Shown here: positions 19,816-32,212 of the stretch, piece by piece
Numbering within the stretch: position 1 is the first letter of the stretch
Layout: each line of letters starts with the position of its first letter
Assembly (NCBI GenBank): GCA_951230915.1
Contig: OX579635.1
Coordinates: 13,020,001 to 13,084,000, forward strand
Direction: 5' to 3'
DNA: 64,000 nt
From: Antitrichia curtipendula
Lineage: Eukaryota > Streptophyta > Bryopsida > Hypnales > Leucodontaceae
Program-made: the position numbers and the translations under genes
The notes under the pieces: model-generated
Told to the model about the DNA's origin: nothing
The model's database searches: none
The model's input: the letters and a program-made list of their open reading frames with translations, nothing else

Positions 19816-22800
19816 ATGGGTGGAGGAAGATCACAGTGGGAACCTTGGTATACACTACGGCCAGATGGAAAAGTTGTTTGCAAGTTTTGCGAAGCTTTGC
19901 TAAGCTATCGAAAAGATCGGTTGCTTTTCCATTTGGGATATAGACGAAATGACACCCTCCTTGGAGTGAGAGTGTGCACTAAAGTCAATGCAGCCGTGAA
20001 GATAATGTTTTTAATTATGGAGGACATATACCTACGGATACTTCGCATGGAACTGGACGCGACGTGGAAGTGACATCACCATCAACGATACTACCAAGTG
20101 TAGTACGTGGTGAGCAACAACATGATGCTTCAATCTCGGCAAACGATGGAGGAGAAAACACTGGGGGGCAAAGCTCTCAAGTACGATCATCAGAGGCGCC
20201 CAACCCTAGTTTGATCCACAGTCGATCGATGAGGCAACTGTCTCTACAAAAAGGAATGAACGCATCAAACAAGCAAGTACTAGACAAGAAGTGGGCTAAG
20301 TTTTTCTACGAAGCCAATATACCATTCAATGTAGTGAGGCATTCTGCTTTTCTGGATGCAGTGAAATCAACATCAAAATTGAAAGGTGGCTACAAACCTC
20401 CAGCGTACCATGCACTTCGTACAAAGCTCATAAAATCTACAAAAGACGAAGTGGCAGCAATTGTAGCAGAGAAGACGAGGGCACCAATCCACAAGTATGG
20501 CGTTACAATATGCTCTGATGGATGGGACAACGTTACACATCGACCATTGATGAATGTCATGTTGGCATGTACAAGTGGAGTGGTTTTTCTTGGATCGATA
20601 GACACAACAGGCGAATGCAAAGATGCTACTTACCTGGCTAATTGCATGGGTGATTATATTGACGAGGTAGGGGCACAGAATGTGGTACAAGTTTGTACAG
20701 ACAATGCAGCAAACATGTTGGCCGTTGACGCTCTGTTACTTCGTAGATTTCCACACATATATTTTCAAAGGTGTTCAGCACATGCACTTGACCTTCTACT
20801 TGAAGATTGGAGAAAACAAGATTGGATTACAAGTATGGTCAAGAAAGCCAAGTCAATTGTGAAATACATTCGAACGCATCGCATGCCACTTGCAATCTTT
20901 CGACGACATTCTCCTAATCACGTTTTGAAAAATCCCGTTTAAACAAGCTTTGCTACCATGTTCCTCATGATCGAACGTTTGGTGGAGTTGAAGGAAGCGA
21001 TAGAATCGACAGTCCATGATCCGCAGTGGAATGAGTACACGCGGAGATTGGCATCCAATCAAAAGCAAAGAAAAGCTAACAATGTGCGACGATATGTGCG
21101 AACGGATGAATTTTGGAGGAAATGTTTGAACTTTGTGTACATAGTGGAGCCCGTGTTGATTGCTCTTCAAGAGTTTGATGGCAAGCATCCGTGCTTAGAC
21201 AAGGCATGGCTTGTAATGAAAAAGGTGGAAAAGCATGTTTTATCTTTGGAGGATCCACCATTTTCATTAGAGCGGAGATATGCAATTTCCGCCACCGATG
21301 ATTTCTACATGCGCTGGGACATGCTTAGGACAGATTTGCATTACGCTGGGGCTCTATTGAATCCCTTTTTACTTGACGAAGTCATGCTAATGGATGATAA
21401 TGAGGCAAGAGAAGCCATATTGAGAGTTTTGCGCAAATTGGCTGTTGGAGATCAAGCATTTGCTTCAGCTTTGTCTGAGTACCAAGCATTTAGAGATCAG
21501 CTAGGCATTTTCGGTAGACTTCCTGATGTTAATACCTTGAATTTGCAGCCTTACAAATGGTGGGACCTTCTCGGAGCCGGTGCTCGTACACTTGCACCGA
21601 TTGCCAGAAAGATCCTCGCGCAAGTGTGTTCTGCATCATCTTGTGAACGCAATTGGAGCATGTATTCGTTTGTCCACAACAAATCACGCAATAGATTGAC
21701 ATCAGAGCGTGCTGAGGAATTGATTTACATTTATACCAATTCCAAGACTCTTAGAGAAAGGGCTGCAGCAAATCCGACAAGGTGATATACTGAAAACATG
21801 ATGTCAGAGGATTTCATGACATATGAATCTGATGGTCTAGACCGTGGTTCGGTTCTCTCTGATCCCAATGATGACGATTCAGATGATAGTTCCAATGACG
21901 ACGATAAACCACCGTTTGATAGATTTCATGGGGCAGGAGGAGTGCGTCCTCTAATTGATGCATCCGTATTTGATTTTGAAGAGGGGGATAACAACGACAA
22001 TGTATACGAGGGACATTAAGGAAGTCCACCACGAATGCCACAAACATGGAATGCTGGGGCAGTTCGGCCAAGTGGGGGCAATACAAATGAGGACGTTCTA
22101 GCACCGAGACCACTAAGTCCAGACCCTATGGATGTACAAGTTGATGCCACAATAGAAAGAGATGGTGTTGACGTTCAAAGAGGACGTGAAGAAGACGTAG
22201 TAGTACCACCGTCATTGCCCATGAGGACCACCCGCAGAGAAGGGCCCCCTCAAGGTGGAGAAGCACATATGGCCCCTCCAAATCGAGTCTCGGTTGCACA
22301 AAGGCAAATGCCAATATTGGAAAATCTACAAATCCAAAGTTCATCAAGGCCGTTTAGTTCCGACATCCGTCCACACGAACCAACTTCGTCGATAGGTACA
22401 CGATTGGCTGGTATGGTGTCACAGCGTGCGACTAGAAATACGACTTCATTGCGGCCACCTGTACATGCCAACGATCGAGGGAAGCATCCACGACCACAAG
22501 GTACTACTAGTGAACGTGTGAGTAGTAGAACGCGTAGAAGGCTGAGGATGGAAGAAGCGGCTTCCCAACCATTTTTAAGAGAAGTTCAAACAGGAGGACC
22601 CAATATAGATGGCATTATGGACGCAATGGGCCAACGACCTCTTCGGACATTGTCTTCTATAGCTCGACCACAACAAAAACGCAATTCCGAGGCTTCCAGC
22701 GAAAGTGGTAGAGCACCATCCAATGATGATGGTGAATCCATCGGTGGTACTATAGGTGATGATGGTGAATCCATCGGTGGTACTATAGGTGAAGATGGTG

Positions 22801-22937
22801 AGGTTCCAGGAGATAGTGATTACAGGGGGCCGGTGCCTCGATAAGGTCCACTCGAAGAAATTGGTGGTAGTGAACCAATAGTACAAGAAGCAAATGCAAA
22901 TACTTCTGTGCGCATTCTTAGGCATGGAAGACGTTGA
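19816..22937 (+). pseudogene. hAT-superfamily transposase, copy 2, decayed
   Basis: Co-linear with the intact transposase at 1-3075. A BED-like finger (QWEPWYTLRPDGKVVCKFC) starts at ATG 19816. One frameshift lies near 19980-20000. The core then follows with TICSDGWDNV and QVCTDNAANML, and the dimerisation region CSASSCERNWSMYSF at about 21625-21670. In-frame stops are TAA 20940, TGA 21783 (the intact copy has TGG there), TAA 22017 and TAA 22842, with the final TGA at 22935. After 22020 the C-terminal part is serine/arginine-rich and contains a duplicated DDGESIGGTIG motif. The protein is inferred to be non-functional but could have been mobile recently. Protein identity to copy 1 is clearly moderate, so this is a separate lineage and not a recent duplicate. 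Confidence 0.9.
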
Positions 22938-24263
22938 ATGTTTTTGAAAAGACAATAGGGTCTTCATGTTTTCAAATGCAATGGTTTTAGCGGCTCAATA
23001 CCTTGCATATTGAAATCAGCATTAATATGAAATATGACTTTTGTTCCTTTCATTCTCATAGAACTGTTTACCCCTAAAGTCCCGAAGTCATTACACAAAA
23101 AAAACGCAAAACTGTCTTTTCTCTTGCATTTGCCTCAACATACGAAAAAAATGTTTTTTACAACATCTAACCGTAAGATCTTATACTTCACATGTTTTTT
23201 ATCACGTGGTAAAAATTTCATGAAATTTGACCGAATAGATTGAAAGATATTAGCATTCAAACTTGGAAAAACTAGTTTTCTGAATGCTAGCTTTGCAATT
23301 TCAGATTAACTTTCACTGAGTGTGATTTATGGAAAATTGGGCCTTCGGGACACTATTGTTTTTGAATTATTTTTTTGAATATTCAAGAATCGAGGTCAAA
23401 ATTTGAAAGAATTATTGCAATTGGAAACTATATTTGCAATCCAAATAACACAGTGTGGTGTTTTTTTCATGTATGTTTTCTTTTTTTCAAATTTCATTAA
23501 AATTAAAATTATAAAACTATAATTTGTGTTCATTCATTCATTTATGGCCCCAGTTTCAGATTATTCTCATACATATTATAATTGATAAAATCTGATTTCC
23601 ACGTTTAGCTTTATAAAATCACAATAAAATCAATTTTCCATTGAATTTTCTGGAAAAAAAAAGCATAAATAGAAAATGAATTCTTACGTATGTTGAAAAA
23701 TATTAAAATATTATGCTGATTTTCAATAAAAATATAAATTTGGTTTGATAGTCAAATTTGACTTCAAGCTTTTCTTTGTGGTTGTTTACTAGTTTGGGGC
23801 ATGAAAAATTAAATAAACAATTGAAAAATTTCCTGACTAGAAACCTCTATTGATATTTGTACCTCTTGTAAAGAACTAAAAATTTAGAATCTCTTGAATT
23901 ATTTTTTCTATTTTTACTTATTTATGGCATGAAGTGCAACAAAAATGTTGACAATTACAATTTTGCACAAAACTAATTGAAATTTCTTGTAGTGATATAC
24001 AATTCAAAGTTTTTAGTACGAAAGATATAAGATGTGTGTTTACACGCAATTTAAATGATAAAGTTAGGGAAGACAAGAAATTTTTTACAACTCAATGTTT
24101 AGGTAAAATACGTTTATAACTTTATATAAACCAAAATGAGTACAAAATGCATTGAAGCCACAAAGTGTGCTACATTGCTATGGATGTCCTCAAGCCCATA
24201 CTATAATAACCGCATGTACTAAGTAAACACTAATTTTGCAACTACATGGTAATACACTATTAT
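22938..24263. other. AT-rich 3' region between convergent hAT and kinase-like genes
   Basis: No gene. 23070-23290 is related to non-coding sequence at 34770-34990 and, inverted, at 37110-37335 (shared ACCCCTAAAGTCC, TTTGACCG and GATTGAAAG.TATTAGCATTC). Confidence 0.55.
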
Positions 24264-25924
24264 CTAATCTTCATTGCGCGCCTGCTCTTCTTGAAGGTCT
24301 TGTTCTTTGCGGGCCTCGCGGTAGCAATCCATGGGTGGTGTCCAAAACGTTGGAGCACCACTTAGACGTTGCACGACTCCAGTCACCGAGCGTCGTTGTA
24401 GTGGCTCCGCCTTGCACAATTCACCCAACATGGTTTGAAACGTACCAAATGCCGTAAGGTCCGGAATCATATCTACATTTCCGCGATCTTTTTTCCATAC
24501 CTTCATAGCCAATTTCCCTATGGAGTATCCGTCCGTGTGTATACTAACACACGGTGGCTTAACCCTGCGAGTAGGAGATGATGAAGTTCCTGTCCCTCCA
24601 GTCAAGTACATCAACTTAGGAGCCACCCACCAACGTTGCGCTCGGGTTGCCTGAAACTTCCTTGGACAATTGAATTGGTAAAGAGAAGGGGTTTCTTCGT
24701 TGATGCGGCTACCCATTCCCCAATCACATAGACCAATCCACACGGTTCTTCCATCATCATTCGGAAAATGAAGCATAATGTTCTCCAGTGTGATGTCGTT
24801 GTGCAATACAGAGCACTATTGCACTGCATCCACAATGCAAATCATCGCCCACGCAAGTTCAGTGCGCTTGCGTCTATATGCCATGAGTCGTTTGGCTTCT
24901 TGCATTGATTGGGGAGTTGCATGGTAAGCCAACTCCCCAATTTCATCTGGATCTCGGTTCTTCTCATCAAGGGTAAACATGGCGCCGAGAGTACCGCCAT
25001 TCCACCATTGCGAATAACACTCCATGGTCATGTCATTTATAGCAAAGAATTTGATGACCCCTAGATGCTCGCACGGACATACCAATGCCTCGATGGACAA
25101 CTTCTCTCTAGACTTCTTCAATTCATCCACGCGCAAGGCTGACTTCCCAGCTAATTCCATATTCTCGGGAATATGTTTTGAATTTTGAACACATATTTTG
25201 CGCACCCTCCCATGCTCCCCTTGTTTGCTATGACTAGACAAAGGAACCACCACCACTCTTCTTTAAAGGAAAACCACTCCTCCTGCAGCTTGTTGACCAA
25301 AGGCCAAGTTCTAACTTCGTTGAAACCACGGAGCGGAACGGATGTTGCTTGAGGACAATCCACGCACTGCTTCATGCCACCAATACACCTTCTTGTGCAA
25401 CAAATTCAATGCTTGTTGTCTGGGCACTACACTCTTCTCAAAGCCTTTTATTTTTTCCACAACTTGGGCAAGGTTGAAGATACACGTTTGCACTTGTGAC
25501 TCCAACCAATGATCGAAGCATTCTTTCGTGCGGTCTTCATGCCACTCATCCGCGCTCATTGTTGTCCAGAACATGTGGTGGAACTTTTGTTTAATGATAT
25601 CCACTCCCTGTAATCCGCGTGAGACGTATGTTGAGTTCAACTGCAAAATCGAATACTGATCAAAAAATTCCAACGCCACTTCATGCAGTTTTTGCGTTGC
25701 ACCCTTGCTTGACCACTTCTCTGGATTTGTAGCCTTATGCCTCCTTCGTGTTTTTTTTTCCCCTTCGAAGACTCTCCGCTCCCCACAGCAGCTATGGACT
25801 CTTCTGCAGCTACGGCCTCTGAAACGGGCTCTAGTGATTCCGCATCCGGGTCCATAATCAGTGCATCTCCAACACCTGTCCACCAATAATCAACCTTTCT
25901 CTTCAAGAAATCGCGACCAGCCAT
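24264..25924 (-). pseudogene. Protein-kinase-like gene, copy 2, decayed
   Basis: ATG at 25924 gives Met-Ala-Gly as in copy 1. The frame shifts in an A-run at about 25752-25760, then continues through an N-terminal domain alignable with copy 1. In-frame stops are TAG 25311-25313, TAA near 25265 and TAG 24816-24818. The kinase motifs after the last stop are LHNDITLENIMLHF (HND catalytic loop with Asp and Asn), then LCDWGMGS (DWG in place of DFG). A conserved lobe ends in FWTPPMDCYREA, matching CWTMPECCYRI of copy 1. The same two substitutions (HND, DWG) in both copies mark a distinct kinase-like family. An ATP-dependent role is inferred only from the fold. Confidence 0.8.
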
Positions 25925-26111
25925 CGTGACAGTAAAAAGTAACAAATAATCAAAATGAAAGGAATTAGGAATTCGGCTTCCACCGCCCCCCTTATTCCTC
26001 AAAATAGCCTCTACCCAGCACCCGTGCTCGCAAGCAAGGACTGCAATCAATCCAAGACAAGAGAGCACCGTCAGAGCAGGAGAGATTGTGGCGAAAGTAC
26101 CCTAAAAACAG

Positions 26112-26121
26112 TCTTATATAC
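26112..26121 (-). promoter_or_regulatory. TATA box of kinase-like gene copy 2
   Basis: The minus strand reads GGTATATAAG, about 190 bp upstream of the ATG at 25924. This is the same spacing as in copy 1. Confidence 0.55.
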
Positions 26122-26251
26122 CCATTTCACGTTGTCATGTTGTAAATTTGTTCATAGTATAAAAACATATTATAATATGTATTGTTGAGTAGCTTCATGG
26201 TGACGCTATTTTGTTGAATAACTTCAAGATGACGTTTCGTAGAGGTTCATG

Positions 26252-26262
26252 TTATCTATTTA
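26252..26262 (+). promoter_or_regulatory. TATA-like box of small gene
   Basis: CTATTTAAAAGG lies about 75 bp upstream of the ATG at 26333, divergent from the kinase-like promoter at 26112. Confidence 0.4.
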
Positions 26263-26332
26263 AAAGGACGGCTTTGCTTTAGAGTTTCATTGAAGTCCAT
26301 TAGTGATATTAATTTTCCACTTTATAGTCAGA

Positions 26333-26791
26333 ATGTCGAACTGGAGGGTTTTTTCAGAGTCCCAAGAGGAAGAAGTAGAATCGGAGCCTGGATTTGAATT
26401 TTCATTGTCACAACTACCGGATCAACCTCTTCTGCCACTAAGTCTTGCGCCGCCGCATGAGCGTCTACAAGAAGAAGCTGGGCCTTCTCGTCCGCCAAAG
26501 CAACCTCGTGTGGAGCGGCGATGGCACGAGAATCTTCAACGTGACGCTCGGGCACTGGTGATTTTGTTGCAAGTTGGATGTGTTGAGCCTGGCAGTCGAG
26601 ATGTGACATTTGAAGGATGTTTCGAAGGTCTCAACATTGATCAATATTACTGTATGATGAAGCCTACTGAAGGAAGTCGTGGTCACCATCGTTGGTTAGA
26701 AGGGCCAGTGAATCCTTTAACGAAGGCGGGTCGTGTTGATTACATCGCTGCGACTATCAAGCGCATTCTCAAGTTCTTGCAGATGGAGTAA
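26333..26791 (+). CDS. Small unknown protein, divergent from kinase-like gene
   Basis: ATG at 26333 (after TCAGA) starts a 152-residue frame ending TAA at 26789-26791. An upstream in-frame ATG at 26303 is less likely. The N-terminal third is acidic and proline-rich (EEEVESEPGFEF). A basic segment PPKQPRVERRWHENLQR follows, which could be a nuclear localisation signal. The C-terminal half (GCVEPGSRDVTFEG to AATIKRILKFLQ) looks globular. No family was recognised. It shares about 400 bp of intergenic sequence with the kinase-like copy 2 promoter. It is intact while its neighbours are broken. No counterpart was seen near kinase copy 1. Confidence 0.6.
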   Translation: MSNWRVFSESQEEEVESEPGFEFSLSQLPDQPLLPLSLAPPHERLQEEAGPSRPPKQPRVERRWHENLQRDARALVILLQVGCVEPGSRDVTFEGCFEGLNIDQYYCMMKPTEGSRGHHRWLEGPVNPLTKAGRVDYIAATIKRILKFLQME

Positions 26792-27785
26792 AAAATAGTC
26801 TTGGAATTCTATTTTTTTACCTCTAATAGGCATTGGTTTAATGTTAGTACTTCAATCCATATTTGAAGTATTTTGTTGAAACTATTTTGTTTGGTTATAG
26901 TTGTAGAAGGAAAGAATGGAAATAGTTTGGACTTTGAAGTGATTTTCTTTCTAAGTTAAAGATAAAGATTTAGATGTGGGGCCAAATATGAAGGCCATTA
27001 GGTGTAAGTTGACTTTAGGAGGGAGTTAAGGGCTGATGTACACTTGTTTAGGTGGGGCAAAAGGTGTTGGAAAAGGGGAGAAAAAGATGGACACTATTCA
27101 TCTTCTCTCCCAATGTTGTTTTGGGGGAACCGAGTGTTTGGAAGTTCATTGTGTATTGGGTTTTTGGAATTTGGTAATGAAAATTGGAGGAGTTGTTTAT
27201 CATATTGTTAGCTTTCCAAATTGTTCTCTCTTGCTTTATTTGAAGTTGTGAGTTGAGATTTGTGCTTGTTTGAGTGGAGGGAGGTCTGCTGCCTCCTATG
27301 AAGAGGGGCTGAGACTTCGACCGACCATAGAAAACAGACAGGTCTTTTGTTTAGAATGAAACTTTGATGGAGTGTAGTACATGTTGTTAGCTTTCTATAA
27401 AGCTATCATTCATTCAATTTGGAGCATTTATGAGTGAGTTGTGAGTGTGAGAAGGTGAGAGAGTCTCTTGTTTTTACCATATATGGACCGAAACTTTGAG
27501 AGGTCATAGAAGTTGGACAGAGTTTTGGAGTGACTTGAAAGTTGTAAGAGTGATAGTAAAATTTGTTAGCTCTCAGAAAAGCTATCAATCTTTTAATTTG
27601 AAGAAGAAATGCAAAAGTTATGAGTATGGAAGCATAGGAAGGTCTGATGCCTTTTCTTTTTGAGTGGAGTTTAGGTAGTTTGAGGGTGAAGTTGGAGTTC
27701 TTTTAGAGTTTTGAAGATATTTTTGAAGATGTGAAGGCTTAAAGACTTGAAGATGAAAGATTTGAAGAGCTTTGAAGGTCTCCAG
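26792..27785. repeat. Degenerate ~180-bp repeats, no gene seen
   Basis: Units recur around 27140, 27360 and 27540 with TTGTTAGCTTTCTATAAAGC or related, GAGTGAGTTGTGAGT and AGGTCTGATGCC-like motifs. The DNA is purine-rich on the + strand. No credible coding sequence. Confidence 0.5.
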
Positions 27786-28295
27786 TGTGTTGTGGCTTGT
27801 GGTTCGTTTTCATTTCTGTTATTCCTAGCCGGATTTGGAGGCTAGTTGCAATTCAATTTCTGCATTGTAAACTTGTTGCGAGCCGTGGTTATCCAGTAAG
27901 CGCTCCTTTTTGTGTTTGTGGCAACGAAGTGGGGTTAATGACCCACATGGTCGATCTTATTTGTTGTTCCCACCGGTGAAAGGCGCTTCCTGGTCACCGT
28001 GGGTTTGATTTTAGGAGTCAATCTTTCGGACGGCCAACTCGTGGTTTGGCTGTCCCGTTTTACCCGTCCGAGGCCTTGTTTCTTATAACACACCTTTACC
28101 TTTGGCCCTATAGAACCACCACAGGATAGGTCAACGGAAGATTGAAGTGAAGATCAAGCGAAGGTTGAAGAAAAGATTAAGTGAAGATTCAAGTTTTGTT
28201 ACTTAACTTTCATCTACACTCACAACCTGCAGCCAGACACCTCGTGTGTTCCCTAAGCGCGCTCCTCTCTACACGACAACGTGGCCGGGGTGAAC
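27786..28295. other. No gene recognised
   Basis: Mixed-composition sequence with GACGG/CCGTCC motifs near 28030-28065. Nothing coding could be supported. Confidence 0.4.
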
Positions 28296-28473
28296 TGACC
28301 CCCTCGCTCGGCCCTCCGGGTCGACCCTGTTTTCCGCACCATTGTTTTTTTGCAAATTATGAATTCATAAAGACCCTTAATTAGTTCAATCACATTAATA
28401 ATAAACCTGGATCGGCCGAAAATAGAGGGCTTTCCTATACATGCACCCCTGGTAAGGCCGAGCGAGGGGGTCA
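28296..28473. repeat. 18-bp perfect inverted repeat
   Basis: TGACCCCCTCGCTCGGCC at 28296-28313 is the exact reverse complement of 28456-28473. They are separated by about 142 bp and sit just left of the GACGG array, so they could be element ends or a hairpin. Confidence 0.75.
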
Positions 28474-28496
28474 ATCCACCCCAATCATTCACGTCG

Positions 28497-28806
28497 ACGG
28501 ACAGGCTGTCGAGAGGACGGACAGAGCGTCCAGGGCCGTCCAAGGCGTCCAGAGGACAAGCCATCCAGGGGCCAAGTCGTCCAGCCCGCGGACTGGCCGT
28601 CGAGAGGACGGGAAGGCCGTCCAGGGGGGGAGACCATCCAGCCTGCGGATTGCTTGGCCTGAGGACGGGAAGGCCGTCCAGCCCGCGGACTAGCCGTCCA
28701 GCCCGCGAACTGGCCGTTGAGAGGACGGGAAGACTTTTGAGAGACGGGAAGGCCGTCGAGAGGACGGGAAGGCCGTCGAGAAGGCGGGAAGGTCGTCGAG
28801 CGGGCC
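28497..28806. repeat. GACGG/CCGTCC array
   Basis: Units of roughly 20-30 bp combine GAGAGGACGGGAAGGCCGTC and CCGTCCAGCCCGCGGACTGG. Frames through it are artefacts. It belongs to the same motif class as 19163-19505 and 31313-31935. Confidence 0.8.
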
Positions 28807-31312
28807 ATTCAAAACAGTGCTGGCCGAGTGTAATTCATTTCTAATCCTTGTTCGGAGAATTTTTCATTTATGTGGTTTGGCACTCTCGGACTTGTCAGGA
28901 CAGGTGTCCTCCCTCTCAATCGGGCATTAGACTACGGTGGCGGGTAGTTTAAGAGTGCTAACTTAATGTTCACACTTGTTTCAATTAGAGGACAAATAAA
29001 TACCAGAGATGACATTCAAATGCTCAAAAAACAAGGTTTATTGCTCATTTAGAATGGAATTGTATTTTGTTGCACGTAAATAATGGAAAAAACATAGAAA
29101 AAACTATAGAAGGTCAAATTGAAAACTTCTTAATGTCGGTCCTAGAATGTTCTATTTGGATGTTCATGTTAACATTTGATTCATTCTAATTGCACCCATT
29201 TTCATGAAAGTTGTTGGCATTGGGCAATGTTTTTTTTACAAAAATCCCAGAATCTCGCAATCCCTTAAAATAATTTATATTCTGTAGGGCTCAAATTCGA
29301 ATTCAAATGAATTTTATCAATTATAACTTGTACAATTTCACCTTTGGAATTATTGTATTTTGATTCCATCCTTCCCTGCATGTAAGTGCACCTGATAATT
29401 TAGTATTTTGTTGAATTTTAAACCCTGTCTACACTAATATACTAAACTCAAAGTCTCAAACGTACAAACATTCAATAACTTACTAAGCCCGGATCAAATA
29501 TACAAAGACCAAGACAAAAAACACCCTCTAAATGCTCTAGTTAAAGGTAGTAAGATTAAAACTCTGAAATGGTTAATTATGAAATAAGTGAAAGACCTCC
29601 TAAACAACATATGTCATATGCATATCATTGATTAATGTAAAACATTGTTTTGGCTTTCCATTCATACATTACAGAAAAAGAATGTAGCCCTATACATCTA
29701 AACTTAAGAATGTTTTACCTTCTAAAGATATTGTTATGCCGTTTTTTGGTGTCTTCAATATGTTTTATAAAACTTTGATTTTAAATCATTAATCTATTTT
29801 TTTCCAATTCAAACTTCAAAGACTACATCTCGATCAAGTTTTGCACTTGTAATGCCAACTAAAAAAAAGAAGGACATTTTTTGTAGTTTCCGGTCCATGC
29901 TAGGTTTTGAAGAAAACCCTATAGGCCAATACCCTAAACCCTAAACCCTAAACCCTCTTCATTGTTGCAATTTTAAGAGTATTTGATGTTCAAGTTTATG
30001 TAACTATAGCAAATAAGAGTGGATTGGTTTCCTAAAATTGAAATGCAACATTGAGTACATGAACTTCACATTTTTGTGGTCTCTATATTTTTTTTATGGC
30101 TTCTAAATTATAAAGCAACTAGCGGTGAATTATTATAGTTTTTCATATGGATTGTTTATTAATTGCTTATGTAGTACCGTATGTTAACCACTAAACTGAC
30201 TAAAGTCCCAAGGCCTCTTTTCCATCCTATATCTGAAATAAATTGCCATTTCTATAGTAAAGAATGTAAAAAAAAAAATGAATGTGTTTAGGACTTTAGG
30301 CCTTTAAGGTGCACATCTACTTGTAGTATGTAAGATCTCATACTAGAGTACTAGAGTAGTGTTCAATTGACCGGAAGAAATTTCACAAACTTTGTCTATA
30401 TAGAATTGTAGATTGCAAGATATTTACAATAAACTTCAACCTCTGAACGCTCAACGACATCATTTAGTGCTAATTTGATGGCAATTCAATCACTTCAATG
30501 AGATGGAAAGATTGTGGAAGCGTTTAATTCATTTTTTGAGGACCTTCCATGTTGAGTTACAAAGTGTATCCAAATGATTTTGTAGTCTTTCCGATATTTG
30601 CCTCCGCGTAATTTAGAGTTTAGGAAAAAAAAAAAAAAAAAAATGCTACTTTAGTGTATCTTGGGAAGTTGTTGCTCCTTACTCTAAATCTGAAATTTCT
30701 CCCCCAAATTGATATTTTCTGAGTTTGAGTCTAACTATCAAGCAAAAGTTCATTTTCTCTAGTTCCTATTTTATGTAAAATCCCCCAACACGACCCTAAA
30801 AATGAAATTTCATTATTGCGATTTGCACTTCGAATGTGTTTTTAATGTCTACTACATTTAGTACATTCTAAATAAATCATGAAATGGAAATTAAGTTTAT
30901 GCTATGATGGATTCTAATGTCATTATCCTTGTGATATAAGGTAAACCTGCCTCTGACAGGCAGAATGACTGATTTGTTGTATTGCCATTAGCAAAAATAA
31001 TCAAATTTTTTCCATACAAAGACACATGTGAGAAATGAAGAACGCAACTGGAATTTTATTTTTTGGATTAAAAATGATTTTTTTTAAAATTTTTGAAGTG
31101 TACTGTCCAGTATGCCCAAAAGAGTTTGTAGACTATCCCAAAGCAGTACAAAATTATTTCCATGATGGTCATCTTCCCACCTAAAACAGACATAACATCT
31201 TCTAAGATGGCTACAAGACTTTCTAACATGGACATGGCATGAAGAAATAAAAAAACTGCTTTTTACTAAAAATAAAAAATCAATTTTCAAAAAAATAAAA
31301 ATAAAAATTTTA
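28807..31312. other. AT-rich DNA, no gene seen
   Basis: 2.5 kb without a credible frame. It includes an A-run at about 30625-30645 and the interstitial telomeric repeat listed separately. Confidence 0.5.
29931..29957. repeat. Interstitial telomere-type repeat (CCCTAAA)n
   Basis: Nearly four units of CCCTAAA follow each other. This is the plant telomere heptamer and is a weak organism clue, too short to be a telomere. Confidence 0.85.
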
Positions 31313-31935
31313 AAGGGCTGTCCAGGACGTTCGGCAGGCCATCGAGAGGACGGGCAGGCCGTCCCAGACCACGAACAGGCTATCGAGAGGATAGGCGGGC
31401 CGTTCCCGACCAGCGACAGGCCGTCGAGGAGACGGGCACCCCGTCCTTTTGGACGGCCTTTCCGTCCGAGAGACGGGTAGGTCGTCTAGAGGACGGGTAT
31501 CCCGTCGAGGAGACGGATTTGCTGTCCATGAGACGGGTATTCCGTCGAGAAGACGGGTATGCCGTCCACGAGACGGGTATTTCGTCGAGGAGACGGGTAT
31601 GCCGTCCAGGAGACGGGTATTCCATCCAGGAGACGGGTATGCCGTCCAGGAGACGGGTAGGCCGTCCAGGAGACGGGTAGGCCGTCCAGGAGACGGGTAG
31701 GCCGTCGAGGAGACGGGTAGGCCGTCGAGGAGACGGGTAGGCCGTCGAGGGGACGGGCAGACCGTCGAGAGGACGGAAAATCCGTCCGTCCAAGTCTCGG
31801 GCGGCGGTGTAATTATTTCCCGAACCTGTCGACGGCGCCCCGAACCCATTGACGGCGTCCCAACCTTGTGTCGGACCTCTGTGGACGTATCGGCCGTCCA
31901 TTCCAGGGCTGTCCCACGCCCTAGACGGTCTGGAT
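31313..31935. repeat. ~20-bp GGAGACGGGTAGGCCGTCC array
   Basis: A regular array of about 20-bp units (GCCGTCCAGGAGACGGGTAG) occupies 31440-31760, with diverged GACGG/CCGTC motifs on both sides. It begins with GGGCTGTCCAGG and ends near CCAGGGCTGTCCC (31901-31913), a CAGGG-like end. It lies directly upstream of coiled-coil/RING copy 2. Confidence 0.88.
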
Positions 31936-31999
31936 TGGGGGGGGGGGACGGGCTGATGTTATGTTAATTACCCTGCCTAATCGGGTCGGTAATTGGGGG

Positions 32000-32007
32000 G
32001 TATAAGT
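32000..32007 (+). promoter_or_regulatory. TATA box of coiled-coil/RING gene copy 2
   Basis: GTATAAGT lies about 210 bp upstream of the ATG at 32213 and just downstream of the GACGG array. Confidence 0.45.
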
Positions 32008-32212
32008 GAACTTTATTGGACAGTTTACGTGCTTCCTCTTTTGAGTTGCACTGTCCGAGCTTGAGAAAGCTTCGCTCTGCAATTTGAGGGGAAGTGTTAT
32101 ACATTTGACATTGTTTTGCCACATTTCAGTTGCCTTCACGCAACAGAAGGCAAAGCAAATTGTCATTGTATTCGCATACAGTATCGTGTGTGTCATTTTC
32201 CAGGTATCAAGA

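Noticed and set aside
29931..29957. Chromosome end
   Set aside because: Fewer than four telomere-type units within continuous sequence; an interstitial remnant only.
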